From Leishmania mexicana MHOM/GT/2001/U1103 (taxonomy: Eukaryota; Euglenozoa; Kinetoplastea; Trypanosomatida; Trypanosomatidae), in the NCBI RefSeq assembly GCF_000234665.1, contig NC_018338.1, forward strand, positions 1,156,084 through 1,220,083: a DNA stretch of 64,000 bases. Reading direction: 5' to 3'. Under the pieces are notes generated by a model. It was not told the DNA's origin and did no database searches. It was given only the letters and a program-made list of their open reading frames with translations. Positions 52,575 through 63,607 of the stretch are shown piece by piece (the stretch's first letter is position 1; each line of letters opens with the position of its first letter). Both the position numbers and the translations under genes were made by a program.

Positions 52575-53105
52575 AGACGCCTCCGCGGAAACGGTGAAAG
52601 GGAGATAAAAGTGTAGTGAGAGTTTGTGCGGGGGAGAGAGGTTGTGGAGGGGGGAAGGGAGGAGGGGCACACAATTTCTCAGGACCGGGGGTGCGTCCTA
52701 CCGCATCCACCTCGGCTGGGAGATGCCGCTTCACGTGGATGCCTGCGGAGATCCTCCGGATGCGTGGTGTAGCAGACACACACGTATAAGCCTATAGATC
52801 CCTTGATTCGTTTTCTGGGGAAGTACACTCACGAAGCCATAGGCTAGAGGCCCGCCTCCAACACGGAACCGGCGGGGTGGAGGGCGGTGGGCAGGACCAG
52901 CACAGATTGAAAAATAAAGAATAGAGAGGGAAATCAGAGCCACCCTTGCGGTCTTGAGGACAGAGAGGGGGAGAACGTCACAGCACAGGGCGGCAGGCGT
53001 TCTCACTTGCATTTCAAGCACGTGCTCGCTGGAGATTTTGCTGTTGCCACTTTCCCATCCGTCAGTCGTTATGGCCTCCATAAAGGTCGCCCTTGCGGCT
53101 GACAG
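52575..53105. repeat. 531-bp dispersed repeat, copy 2 (riboflavin kinase 5' flank)
   Basis: Near-identical to 10894-11424, same orientation. This copy starts 132 bases upstream of the riboflavin kinase ATG and includes its pyrimidine tract. Just beyond its right edge is an A run followed by ACACACACAT, while the left edge meets GGAG. The flanks share nothing with those of the other copy. Confidence 0.9.
52630..52668 (-). promoter_or_regulatory. Polypyrimidine tract upstream of riboflavin kinase
   Basis: On the gene strand this is a pyrimidine-rich run about 190-225 bases upstream of the ATG, and it lies inside the repeated block. It is the best candidate for the trans-splicing signal of riboflavin kinase. 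The acceptor AG is not fixed. Confidence 0.4.
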
Positions 53106-53479
53106 AAAAAACACACACATAAAGATTGTTACCAGCTTGTCGCCTTCAGCGGGGAGGGGCGTGTCAGAAAGTTGTTAAGTTGACGCAGCCGTTAAGCGCG
53201 AGCGCCCTCTTTCGCTTTCTCGGCTTGTGAGGCCTTTCGCCACTGCGCAGAGACGGTGCCAATGTGGTTGACCGTGCCTTAGCGGCAGAGGTGAGAGCTC
53301 AAGAGCGAAAGCAAGACTCAGAAAGAGTCCAGTGGGCGACCAAAACAATCTGTGGGGCGCACACAGGGAGAACGGGTGAGGTGAATGAGGGAGGTGAGGT
53401 GACAGAGCGGTTGGGGGAGAGCCTTGTGCAACGGAATAGTGTGATGATGGAAAAAATGACGCCTGTTCGTGTTTGCAGA

Positions 53480-53482
<3 letters not shown>

Positions 53483-53510
<28 letters not shown>
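53483..53510. repeat. GT microsatellite
   Basis: Fourteen uninterrupted GT units in the flank between riboflavin kinase and the large kinase gene. Confidence 0.9.
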
Positions 53511-54916
53511 TGCAGTTTGATGGGTGGCAGTAGTGGGTGATACGTGACAAAAAAAAGAGGGGGAGCAAAGGCGCCACAAGTGAGCACTAGTGAGGGAGAC
53601 GAAAGAGCAGCAGAAGCCGTTCGAGCCAGCGGCGGCGGAACCCATCCTCCCGCCGTGAGATAGAAGGACGGGGATAGAGCGAAGATACGCGAGATTAATA
53701 GAGAGCAGACGTAGCGCTCCTGACTGGCAGACAAGCGGCGCCATTTGAGTATCGCTTGTGTGCGGGCCATTCCCTGTACTTCTCCAGATATTTTCTTGTG
53801 TTGTTGTTGATGGTACTTTGCCTTGTTTTTTCCCCCAGTTGCATGACGTTCATCGCGTCCAGGTTGTTGGCGCATGAGGCGTAGGACTAACAGTCACTGA
53901 GAGAGAAGCAGAGGCAGTGAAAGGAAAGGGGCGGGGGCGGAGGGGAGAGAAGAGAATCAAGGAAACCGGAAAGATACCACAGTGAAAAGCAAGGAATGCG
54001 GGGAAGATACAGGGAATACACGCATATATAGACGAGTGCACACGTACACCCACACGCACATGCAGGCACACACGAACGCGTCCACCACGCGTAGACAGTT
54101 CCATCCTATTGTGAACTGTCCTCGGAGGTGAAGAAAAAGAGGAAGAGGGAGGAGGGAAGAGGCCAATGATGGGGGGAGAGGAGGGCGGGGAGGGAGGCCA
54201 GCAGCGAACGAAGAAAACCACAAACATTACGGGGAGACGAGAGGAAGGAAGAAGTACAGCGACGGCGATAAAAGTAACAAGAGGGAGTCATGAGGAAAAG
54301 ATATGCGCACATACATGCACACAGCCGCGACGCGTCATTTGCTCAGACGTCGACGAGAACCGAGTGCCCCCCCCCTCCTTCCATCCTCCCTCCCTACCCA
54401 AAACAAACAAGAAAGCGGAAGAAAATCACGTACATGAGAGAGATGGATGGGAAAAACGAAGGCGGGAAGGGAAGAGCGGTCATCAAGCAAGCCAAGCTCG
54501 AAAGCGCAGCACGGGACGGGAGGGAGAAGGCGACTCGCAGAGAGCTCACGTAGCGAGCAAACATAAGCAATCATACGGATACGCAGAGAGAGAGGAATAG
54601 GGAGAAAAAAAAGTAGCGCGCACCGCAACAGTGTTCCTAGCTGACATCGAACTGCACGCGGCAGATTAATGTACAACAGGACGGGCAAAAAAAAGGAGGA
54701 GACACACGCATGGGTGCATCCGAAGGGGAGCTTGTTGCGGTGGATGCCGAAAAGACAAATCAAAGCCCCCACAGGAGAGAAAAAAAAACATTTCACTGTT
54801 TTCCTCCGCAACCACATCTCAGTTGAGCGCCAGTCCAGGCACGTCCACTCACAGCACAGCACAGCAAAGGAGACGAGGTGAGGAAAAACGATCATACACA
54901 CGCCCTCGTGTGCCGC

Positions 54917-57900
54917 TCAGCGTTCTACAAAGGTGTGTTTCAGCAGCGTTGCGGCAGAGGGACGTTCGGTGTGGTTCAGGGTCAAGCACTGTTCGATAAA
55001 GCTGCGTGCGTCGCCAGTCATCTCGCAAGTGTCCGCGATCGCCGGGGTCAACCGGTCGCTCCCGATATTTGTAATGAACGTCTCGGGATCGGTAAAAGTC
55101 TCTGGCGGGTACGGGTAGGTCCCTGTGAGGCACAGGTGCACAATGATGCCCAAGCTCCAGATGTCGCTCGTCGGATGCGCAAGGCCTCTGCAAGCCTGCG
55201 GAGACATGAAGAGGGGCGTCCCGACAACCGACGTGGGCACATCCGTGACACTTACCTTGTTGCGGCTCGAACGGCGCTCCGTAAACTCGAGGCTGGCGTT
55301 GCCTGGCACTGTCGTCGACATGCCACTGCTCCCACTGCAGAAGTGCGGCGCCATGATGGAACGGCCAAAGTCAATTAACTTCACGCGACTTCGATCCGTT
55401 GTGTTGGTGATGATGATGTTGTTGGGCGACAGATCACGGTGGATGATGCCGCAGTCCCGGTGCAGATAGACCAGCGCGTTCAGCAGCTCACGCGCGTAGA
55501 AGCGTACAACCCCGGGCAGCAGCACCTTGAACTTCTGCAGCACGGCCGCCAGCGTCTCGCAAGCGTACTCCATCGCGAAATACACCGCCTCGTCGTCCTC
55601 CCAGGCACTGACGATGTTAACGATGTTGCGGTGATGCAGCTCCCGCAATAGATCCACTTCGTTCTGCAGCTGCGCCACCTGTTTCGCAGCACGACGGTCC
55701 GCACGCTTCACCACAACCAGATAACCGTCTGGGTGGAAGCCTTGGAAGACCATCACCGTGTTGCGCAAGCTGTTGTCGATGCGCCTCGTACAGGAGCAGA
55801 CCACAGACAATGCCTGAGCCGTCGCACGGTGGCTACGCCGGGAACGGGAGCGCTGCGCAACAGACATCATCGACAGCTCTTGATTAAGGTCTGCCTCGCA
55901 CACAACCTCCGCCTCACTGCGTGCCTCTACCCTTTCCTGCAGAGTGAAGGGTACCGTGTTGTCCGTAAAGAGAGGGAGAACCGAGGAGGCGGCGGCGGTG
56001 CTCGCAGAGGCGCGCCGACGCACTGAGCCAGAGCGCGCCGACAGAGATTCGTGGCTCATCTCGGACAGGAAGCGGGCGATCGAGGTGTCGGTCAGCTGGG
56101 AGATGCATCGATGCCCCAACTGCCGTGACGGCAACTCATCGCTGGCTGGGACTTCCGTCGTAAACTGGGAGCCATTACGACCGCGTGGCCGCTCACTCCT
56201 GCCACCGCCGCTGTCGCGCCGCCCTCGCGAAGAGCGCAGAGTAGCACTGTCCTTTGCAGATGCACAGGCGGCTACAGCACCCGCCGCATCGTCTTCCTTT
56301 TTCGCTGCGGGGAGTAGAATGGAGGTGTGACGTTGCCGCCGGACATCCGACTGCGACGACCGCAAAACTCCCGAGGTCAGCGGCGTTAGAGTCGGCATCT
56401 CGGGCACACCAGATTCTGCAAGACTCCAACTGTTCGAGGAGAGACGCGGCCTCGACGCGGTCACAGTGATGGTGCTTTGGTCCGGCTCCGTCAGAAGGGC
56501 GAGCGCGGCCCACTTCCGATCTCCACTCGTCACGTCCGCAAACGTGGTGGTCGGGATCGACGTCTCGAAAACAGAGCGCGTCGCATGGGATAAAGAGGAG
56601 CAGCCGGTGACGTTGTCGCGCGGCGAAAGAGGCGCAGAGCCGGCCTCGAGCACGATACCCTCTCCTGAGACGGACTCGGTCCCAGGAGAGGGTGGCCCAT
56701 CACTCCTCTGCGAAGAGCTAGGTGGTCTTGTGTCACCGTCTATCGCTGCCAAGACCTTGCGCGGATGATGCGGGGCCTCCCCCATGGCCTTGGATTCTGC
56801 ATGCCCCTCCCGTTGTTCAGCCGACAGTACGTAGCGGGTGCCAGCCCGGTATGAGCGGCGCATCAGTGATCGAAAGAACGTCGCCAATTCACCCGCGGCG
56901 CCACGCGATGGTTGCGGGGAAGATGGCACAAGTACGTTGCCTCTACCGCACTCCTGTCTTTGCAAGCCGCAACTACCGCCCCCGCTTGTCGCCAGAGTAG
57001 ATGGTGCGCAAAGCAGGTCAGGGCTCGGCGCTCGCGGCGCCTCCTCCTCCTCCCAAACAGGCGGTGGGCGAAAATACGACGCCAGAAGGTTTTCTGCCGC
57101 CCACTCGGCAACACCCTCGACCGCACAAGTGAAAGACGGCGCGTTTCCTGCCTCTGATGTGGCTTCCGAAGCGCACGGCCGACGCTTACGCCCGGCGCAC
57201 TCCAGAAACCCGGCAACATATCGCAGGTGTGCGGCGGTCCTCGGCAGGCCGCCGCAGCCGCTGCTCTTCCTCCTCCACACTCCCAGTGCATCCACAGCTG
57301 CCTTGTACTCACCGTTGCGCATGGCCCCTATCGCGCTATTCATCTGCAGCCGCTGCTCCCTGTCGACGTCGCCATCGTGCAGCTGGTACACCAGAAACGC
57401 CTGCTGACGCAAATCCATCACGTAGTCCACGGGGAGACATTGCGCCTGACACGAGGCGTCCGCAAGAAACCCGGCGTGACACAACGCACCGTAGTTGAAC
57501 AGTGCCGCCAGCTCCGCCAGTAGACGAGCAAAGTCGTACTCGACCGTCCCAAAACTGACGTAGAGCCGCCCTTGCATACCGCGCGTGGGGCACATGTAAG
57601 CATCAAAACGGTGCACGGCGATGCCCCACTGCACCGGGGTGCCGAGATACGTCGGCGACCACTCTACAAACGCCTTGTGTGCTACCACAGCCAGCGCCAC
57701 GGCTGCAGGGCTTGCTACAAGAGAAGGTAGTGGAAAGACGGTATTAAAGGAGAAGACCACTTCGGACACACCCACCTCCGTAATGGCAGCGTACGACGTC
57801 CGCGGCACGGCGCGGAGGCGCTGATGAAACTCGTTCGAGAGTCGCTGCAGCTCCTTCAGCTGCACCTGCGTCAGGGGCCTCTGCTCCACGAGCAGCTCAG

Positions 57901-60541
57901 CCGGGGGCATGAGACGGCACACCACCACCGTGACCGCCTCTTGCCGCTTGCTCAAGTCCACTGGGTGCTGCGGTCGCCGGGGGAAGACTGCTTCACTCAT
58001 TCGATACCGCGATCCAGGTGGTGCGTCATGCGGTGGCCACGGCTCATTCTCAGTCGTGGGCACCGACGCTTGCACGCCAAAAGGGAGTGAGCGGCTGTTG
58101 TTGCTGTTGCATGAGGGACCATCAGCCAGCGTCGTCTCTGTTGCAGGGCGATCGCCGCTCCCGTTGGTGCCCTCGTTCGGCAAGGCGAGGCTGCGCCGAT
58201 CCGAGAAGAGCAAGGAGCGCCACTCCGCCTGGTTCACCTCTATCGGGGACGTGAGATGCTTAACAAGCCGACTCACCTCCTCATGCCACCGGGCGACAAA
58301 TGGAGAGAACTTCTGCGCACGAGTATCGCCGTTGGTGGCCTGCTGTGCCGCCGCGGCAGCTGCGTCGATCGGCAGCGCGCTGTTGTACCGACCCTCTGAG
58401 TCCTCCGCTGCGAGGTGGTGCACATCCAACGGTGACAGCGCATCTGCAAATCGCACGCACAGAGCAAAGGCACGCACCTGATAGCGGATGGCGAGGCGGT
58501 AAAGCAGGACGTAGATGGCAGCGCCACTTCCACCACCCACCACCACAATCGAAAGCAGAACGCTGAGCAGCAGCTCCAAGTTGACTCGCAGCACCGTTCC
58601 CACGCGAGGGCGCCGCACCACCTCCGCATAGCACTTCTCTTGGAACGTAACAGCCCAGTAATGTAAACTAAACAGCAGAATGGCCGCGCACAACGGCACA
58701 GCGCAGAGAGCTACGCCAACGGACAGAAGACCTCCACGGACGCTGCAAGAACCGCGCGGTGGCTTCAAGCTAGCAACATACTCGATCGGTGTAGGATCAA
58801 CATTGCGAGGAGGAGAGGAGCGTGCCGGCGTCGACAGCGGCGGCTGCGGCCTCGGAGTGAGCACGTAAACTTGAGACAGCGAAAGGTGAGCCGGTGACAC
58901 ACATACGGAAGCGCGCGGCTCCAGAACCGACGCCGGATCGAGTTGCTGTGTCCTGGGAGAAGGTCGCTCTCGGCAGCGAAAGCTCATCTCTGAAGCCAGG
59001 CTGTTTGCGTTCACCTCATACGTGTCGCTATCCAGTTGCTGCATAGGCGGCGGTGAGACTGCTGCTGGTGTTGATGCTAGTGCCAGTGCCGGTGTCAGTT
59101 CCTCCGACTCCGGCGGAAGCGGGACGAGCACTGCAATGGGTGGGGTGCGCGAAGCACTTTGCCCTCTGCCCGTGCAGCCTCGAAGCAAGGCAGAGCGTAG
59201 GCCTCGGTGGCAGGGGCAACAGGTGCCGGCTGCCGCGGGTGCGTCGTCATCAGAGAACTGAGACGGTGCAACTGCATGTTCAGCAAGGTGCCCGTCCGAA
59301 AGTCGTCGCGGCTGCATAAGGGGGTTACGCGCAAGAAAAGAAGGTGCCAGAGGCCGCGGTTCTACCGCCATCAACAGCGGTGTCATCCGCGCAGGCGGCG
59401 TGAACCGAGTCGAGGAATTCTTGGCAGGTGCATGGGGCGCGGGCTCCGTGGCCTCGGCAAGGGTGAAGGTTCTGGTGCGCACCGGCGGCGGCGGCGGCGG
59501 AAGCGACGAGCGATACGACATGAGCTCATCACGCTGCTGCACTGGCGGCAGAGATGTGCCCTCTGAAGTGGAGTCCGTCTCACTGGTGAGGGATAGCGAT
59601 GACGCCCGCATGTAGCTTGTGCCCAGGTCATGGAGAGACTCGTTCGGCGCACGTGTGGTGGCTTGACTCGCTTGTGTTGTAGCCCGCGAAGTGGTGCTCA
59701 GGGGAGCGCTCAGCACCCCACCACCACCGTCGGAAATGAGGGTGTTTGAGTGGAGTCGAGAGGCACGCCCTGGCACGTAGCACCGGCGGCTTGCCGTGTT
59801 CCGCTTCGACGACAGCCGAGTGTCCTGAGAGCCGGCAGACGTGTCCACGCCATCGGTGGAGGCAGGCTGAGTAGACTGCAAAGGGATACTGAGCCTCACT
59901 TGCGGGAAAGGTAGCTCCAGCTGAGTGAGCCTCCTCCACAACGGTGCGTGGCACGGGGTGTTGCTGAGCTGGGCGTCCTTGTCTGCCTCCAATGAAAAGT
60001 CAACGTCGCCGTTGCTGGAAGGGGCAATAATAGAGCACGACGGACTACTATGCTCTTGTGAGTCGACCTGCTCGTCATCATACGTCGACGCCTTGTCGAG
60101 AGACCGCAAGCTACCACGGGCACCCTGTTGCCTGACGAGTGACGTGGAGGCAACCACAGACGCAGACGGAATCGTCTTCATGATCACTTGCGGCGGGGAT
60201 GGTGGAGCCCTGGCGCTGTCACGTGGGCTGCGGCTTTCGCGCGGAATGGCGGCAATCACGTTAGGGCTCACGACCACAGTAGAAGAGTCCCCGCCAATCT
60301 CGACGTTTTCCGTGCTCTGCTGTTGCGTGTGTCTCGCCGAGAGGAAGGGAGCGATTTTTTTCTCTCCATCATACATCGAACGCGGGCGTAGTATGTTCGC
60401 CGCCCCATTCCGCACGTCTCCCCCTGGCTGCCCCCCATCCCGGTCAGTCGCATCCTTCCGTTCTCCAAGGTGCCACAAGGGGATCCTGGGGTGGCTGCGC
60501 GGAGAATGAGGAGTTATCGCATGAGAATCTCGATGCGCCAT
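54917..60541 (-). CDS. Membrane-anchored Ser/Thr kinase with a degenerate cyclase-like domain
   Basis: An 1874-residue protein. Residues 1-600 are Ser/Pro-rich and probably disordered. Two hydrophobic segments follow, LLSVGVALCAVPLCAAILLF (about 605-628) and LLLSVLLSIVVVGGGSGAAI (about 653-675). Residues about 865-1070 resemble a class III nucleotide cyclase fold: AVTVVVCRL, EVGVSEVVFSF, VQWGIAVHRFDAY and FGTVEYDFARLLAELAALF. The metal-binding aspartates of active cyclases are missing. The protein kinase domain occupies about 1590-1874, with Lys in VVVKRADR (about 1608), HRDLSPNN (Asp about 1703), DFG (about 1722) and DIWSLGIIVHLCLTG. The glycine-rich loop is not recognisable, APE reads SPQ, and the usual Lys after HRDL is Ser. 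The start is the first true ATG, at 60541. It recalls the membrane-bound STE11-like kinases of trypanosomatids such as RDK1, from memory. Substrates unknown. Confidence 0.88.
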   Translation of the reverse strand: MAHRDSHAITPHSPRSHPRIPLWHLGERKDATDRDGGQPGGDVRNGAANILRPRSMYDGEKKIAPFLSARHTQQQSTENVEIGGDSSTVVVSPNVIAAIPRESRSPRDSARAPPSPPQVIMKTIPSASVVASTSLVRQQGARGSLRSLDKASTYDDEQVDSQEHSSPSCSIIAPSSNGDVDFSLEADKDAQLSNTPCHAPLWRRLTQLELPFPQVRLSIPLQSTQPASTDGVDTSAGSQDTRLSSKRNTASRRCYVPGRASRLHSNTLISDGGGGVLSAPLSTTSRATTQASQATTRAPNESLHDLGTSYMRASSLSLTSETDSTSEGTSLPPVQQRDELMSYRSSLPPPPPPVRTRTFTLAEATEPAPHAPAKNSSTRFTPPARMTPLLMAVEPRPLAPSFLARNPLMQPRRLSDGHLAEHAVAPSQFSDDDAPAAAGTCCPCHRGLRSALLRGCTGRGQSASRTPPIAVLVPLPPESEELTPALALASTPAAVSPPPMQQLDSDTYEVNANSLASEMSFRCRERPSPRTQQLDPASVLEPRASVCVSPAHLSLSQVYVLTPRPQPPLSTPARSSPPRNVDPTPIEYVASLKPPRGSCSVRGGLLSVGVALCAVPLCAAILLFSLHYWAVTFQEKCYAEVVRRPRVGTVLRVNLELLLSVLLSIVVVGGGSGAAIYVLLYRLAIRYQVRAFALCVRFADALSPLDVHHLAAEDSEGRYNSALPIDAAAAAAQQATNGDTRAQKFSPFVARWHEEVSRLVKHLTSPIEVNQAEWRSLLFSDRRSLALPNEGTNGSGDRPATETTLADGPSCNSNNSRSLPFGVQASVPTTENEPWPPHDAPPGSRYRMSEAVFPRRPQHPVDLSKRQEAVTVVVCRLMPPAELLVEQRPLTQVQLKELQRLSNEFHQRLRAVPRTSYAAITEVGVSEVVFSFNTVFPLPSLVASPAAVALAVVAHKAFVEWSPTYLGTPVQWGIAVHRFDAYMCPTRGMQGRLYVSFGTVEYDFARLLAELAALFNYGALCHAGFLADASCQAQCLPVDYVMDLRQQAFLVYQLHDGDVDREQRLQMNSAIGAMRNGEYKAAVDALGVWRRKSSGCGGLPRTAAHLRYVAGFLECAGRKRRPCASEATSEAGNAPSFTCAVEGVAEWAAENLLASYFRPPPVWEEEEAPRAPSPDLLCAPSTLATSGGGSCGLQRQECGRGNVLVPSSPQPSRGAAGELATFFRSLMRRSYRAGTRYVLSAEQREGHAESKAMGEAPHHPRKVLAAIDGDTRPPSSSQRSDGPPSPGTESVSGEGIVLEAGSAPLSPRDNVTGCSSLSHATRSVFETSIPTTTFADVTSGDRKWAALALLTEPDQSTITVTASRPRLSSNSWSLAESGVPEMPTLTPLTSGVLRSSQSDVRRQRHTSILLPAAKKEDDAAGAVAACASAKDSATLRSSRGRRDSGGGRSERPRGRNGSQFTTEVPASDELPSRQLGHRCISQLTDTSIARFLSEMSHESLSARSGSVRRRASASTAAASSVLPLFTDNTVPFTLQERVEARSEAEVVCEADLNQELSMMSVAQRSRSRRSHRATAQALSVVCSCTRRIDNSLRNTVMVFQGFHPDGYLVVVKRADRRAAKQVAQLQNEVDLLRELHHRNIVNIVSAWEDDEAVYFAMEYACETLAAVLQKFKVLLPGVVRFYARELLNALVYLHRDCGIIHRDLSPNNIIITNTTDRSRVKLIDFGRSIMAPHFCSGSSGMSTTVPGNASLEFTERRSSRNKVSVTDVPTSVVGTPLFMSPQACRGLAHPTSDIWSLGIIVHLCLTGTYPYPPETFTDPETFITNIGSDRLTPAIADTCEMTGDARSFIEQCLTLNHTERPSAATLLKHTFVER

Positions 60542-63500
60542 CACGCCTTGACACACGGAGAGGTGTGCACGCTGCGTTCGCTCGTCTACAGGTGCGCTGC
60601 GTGACGCGTGTACGTACTTTCTACAGGCCCGCCGTGCTGCTCGTGCAACATATGCCAGACAAACCTTCTCCTTCGCCTACTGTCGCCTTTTCCCGGACCG
60701 GGGCAACAAAAAAAAAAACAGGACTCGAACGATGTCGTGGATAGCGCTTTCCGCGCCCTGTCACACACCTGCACGGCGCCGCAGGAGGCGTGTGCGCCGA
60801 CTGAACACGCACGAGACAATAGAAAAGATAACTCTGTTGTGGTCTGCCCTTGGTGAGCTTGAGGAACGTGTCGAATGGAGAAAGAAGAAGAGAACGAATA
60901 CACACGACACGACACAGCGAGAAGAGAAGCAATATGCAGGCCCAAGCAAGACCCACCGCGCACGGCCACGATTGCTCACAGGCACACAAGACGACAGCAA
61001 CAGAAGAGATCAATATACGGCAACTAGGACGGAAAACGAAAACCAAAACAAGAGGGATGGTAGGAAGGGGAGAGTCAGAGGAAGAGGGAGAGGGGGAGGG
61101 ATAGAACAGGCAAGCGATTCGCTATCGCACTTGATGGGGCGGGAGAGAGACAAAGAAACCCGAAAAAGGCGAAACTGTACGGGGGGGGGGAACGGCCTGG
61201 AACAGAGGGAGACAGCGAGAGCAGAACAGTGCTGGTGAAAAAGGAGGGAGGGAGAGAGGGAGGCAGATGCCTGAACAACGGGGTGAAGAAAAAAGCACTA
61301 TGTTTCGTTATATGTGAACATATACGATGAGCAGAATGCAGACAGGGAGAGAGAGTGAACGGAAGAAGAAGAGCACAGCGAAGCAGAAAAAAAGGGGGCG
61401 CTTATGATTACGTGTGTGTGTGTATGTGTGTGTTGTTTCAAATAGGGGGAAGGGGTGTGTGGCTGCGTACATACACCACGTGCAGCAAAACGATCCGAAA
61501 AAAATAAAAAAAGCGGGGAAAACAAAGGAGCAAGAAGACAGATGCACGTGAGAGTCCCCCAAGACGAATAAAAAGGGAAGTGACACGTGAGCAGAAGCAC
61601 AAGAAAAAAAACGGGAGAAAGAATCACAGAGAGAGGGGGTATGGTAGTGGTGGTGGGGGCGGGGGAATAGGGTAGAGGGATTGAGAAGGATGATGGAGAG
61701 AAAAATGATAAAGAGTAGGCTGGACGGTAAAGCGAGGGAGAAGGACGTGAGATGGAGGTGACAAGACAAGGCAGCAAAACAAAAAAGGAGTCAACAGAGC
61801 GACATAAAGTGTGTGGGGGGAGGGGAGGGGGAAGGGCAACAGAAATCGACGCCACAGCGGGATGGGCAAACAGAATAAAATTCGCAAACGATTGGCCCCA
61901 AAGAGAGACGGCGAGGACAACAAAAAAAGAACACAACCGAGCAGCGTTTACGCCCGCAACTGAAAATCCTGCAGCTGCAGCGTTCACAAACGTTTCGGTG
62001 AGTCTTTAGAGGAGGGGGTATAGGGGGGCTGAGAATTGGTACGGTAGGCTAAAGTGCTGTACTCGCCTGCCGTCCCTTGGGCTGTTCAAATGTGTCGACC
62101 GTGACGTGTAACGAGGGAGAGGGAGGGGGGGGAGTATGTCTGAGGGGTGTACGTGCGTGCTAACGTGCGCGGGAGAGAAAAAGAAAAACGAGAGTATAGT
62201 TCCGTTCGTGTCACACGTGATACCGAATGTTACTCAGCTGCACTCATCCCTTTCCCTTTGTCTCAGCACACACACAGAGAGAAAGACGAGTTCGCGCACC
62301 GCCACGAAGAAAGAAAAAACAGGGAACAAGGTCGGTGGGCAAAAGGAATAGAAAGCATACCACAACAGACACCCGCACACGAAGCAAGCAGAACGTTTAA
62401 AGGGCGAAAACGGGGGGGGGGGGCTACAACGGCAGCACCACAAGAACAGGTACGCACCAAACACAAAGAAACACACCAAATCAAAGAGACCGACACGGTA
62501 ACGGGCACACGTCTTTCTCTACTCTCCGATGTTTCTCTCTTCTTTTTTATTTCCTGTGATTCTTCCCTGCAAGGAGACACACCTCAGTCTTTCTTTTCTA
62601 TGGACGTGAGGTGTCCTCCGTTCGTTGGCTTGCCGATGATGTTAGTCACGCGATGGAAATCGGCGCCTCTCATTTGCCCCTCGCAAGGCTCTCTCTGTTG
62701 GTAACCACACAACAGAGACAAGACGCAGTCTCGGCAGCTATTTTCCGTTTATTTTTTTTGTCTCTGGAAGACACTTTGAAGGGATTAATAGTAATAAAAT
62801 TCAACTGATACGAAGGAGAAAGAACGACACACACACACACACCATACAAAGAATAGCGGAAACCCCCACGCCAGAAATAAGGAGAACTATGTGCTGACAC
62901 GATAACGAGAATAAAAATTGCAGATGAAGATGATCGGCGAAGGTGGGAGAAAGGGGCACGATCAGGGGGGAGGGGGGCGGGAAGAAATAGAATCGACGCA
63001 ATCGAAAAAAAAAACGCCACTTGCCACTATGTGCACAGAGGGAGAGAGAGAAAGGGGGGAAGAAGAAATAGACGCCAATATGGAGAAAGCCAGACACACA
63101 GAGAAAGTATAGGGGCGCACGCAGACACACGAGGGAAGATAAACTTTAAAAAAAAGGAAAAAAAAAACAAAGGACAAGGCGTGAAGAAGAAAGAAACTTG
63201 AAAAGGGAAGGAGGGGGCGAGCGAAGTAACAGAGCCACACCGGTGGCGTGTACAGCGATACACACAACAGATCAAACAAGAAATGAGAAACACGACGACA
63301 CTACACTCTTGGTGACGCACACGCTAAACCTGCGAAAGGAATCAGAGGAGGAAGAGGAGGAGCGGAAGAAGGGACGCGTACGGAGAGAAAGTGAGAGAGC
63401 TTGACGAAAAGAGCACAAGATAAATGACGGTGTGTAAAACCAACAGACGATGTGAGCACGTGTTTCAGGATGAGTGAAAAAGATGGGCAGAAACAACAAA

Positions 63501-63569
63501 CGACGGGAAGAAAAGAAAGACCGAGGAAGAGGGACGTGCTTCGTTCCCTTGTCGTTGGTGCTGTTGCCG

Positions 63570-63607
<38 letters not shown>

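Larger units (their letters stand above)
52444..54916. other. 2.5-kb intergenic region upstream of riboflavin kinase
   Basis: Besides the 531-bp repeat it has a GT tract at 53483-53510 and long purine-rich plus-strand stretches (53930-53990, 54125-54280, 54430-54620). The right part is the likely 3' UTR of the kinase gene. No gene was seen. Confidence 0.5.

Noticed and set aside
52444..52779. N-terminal extension of riboflavin kinase into the repeated block
   Set aside because: There is no ATG in the open frame upstream of 52443, and the enzyme motifs begin at residue 7 of the chosen start.
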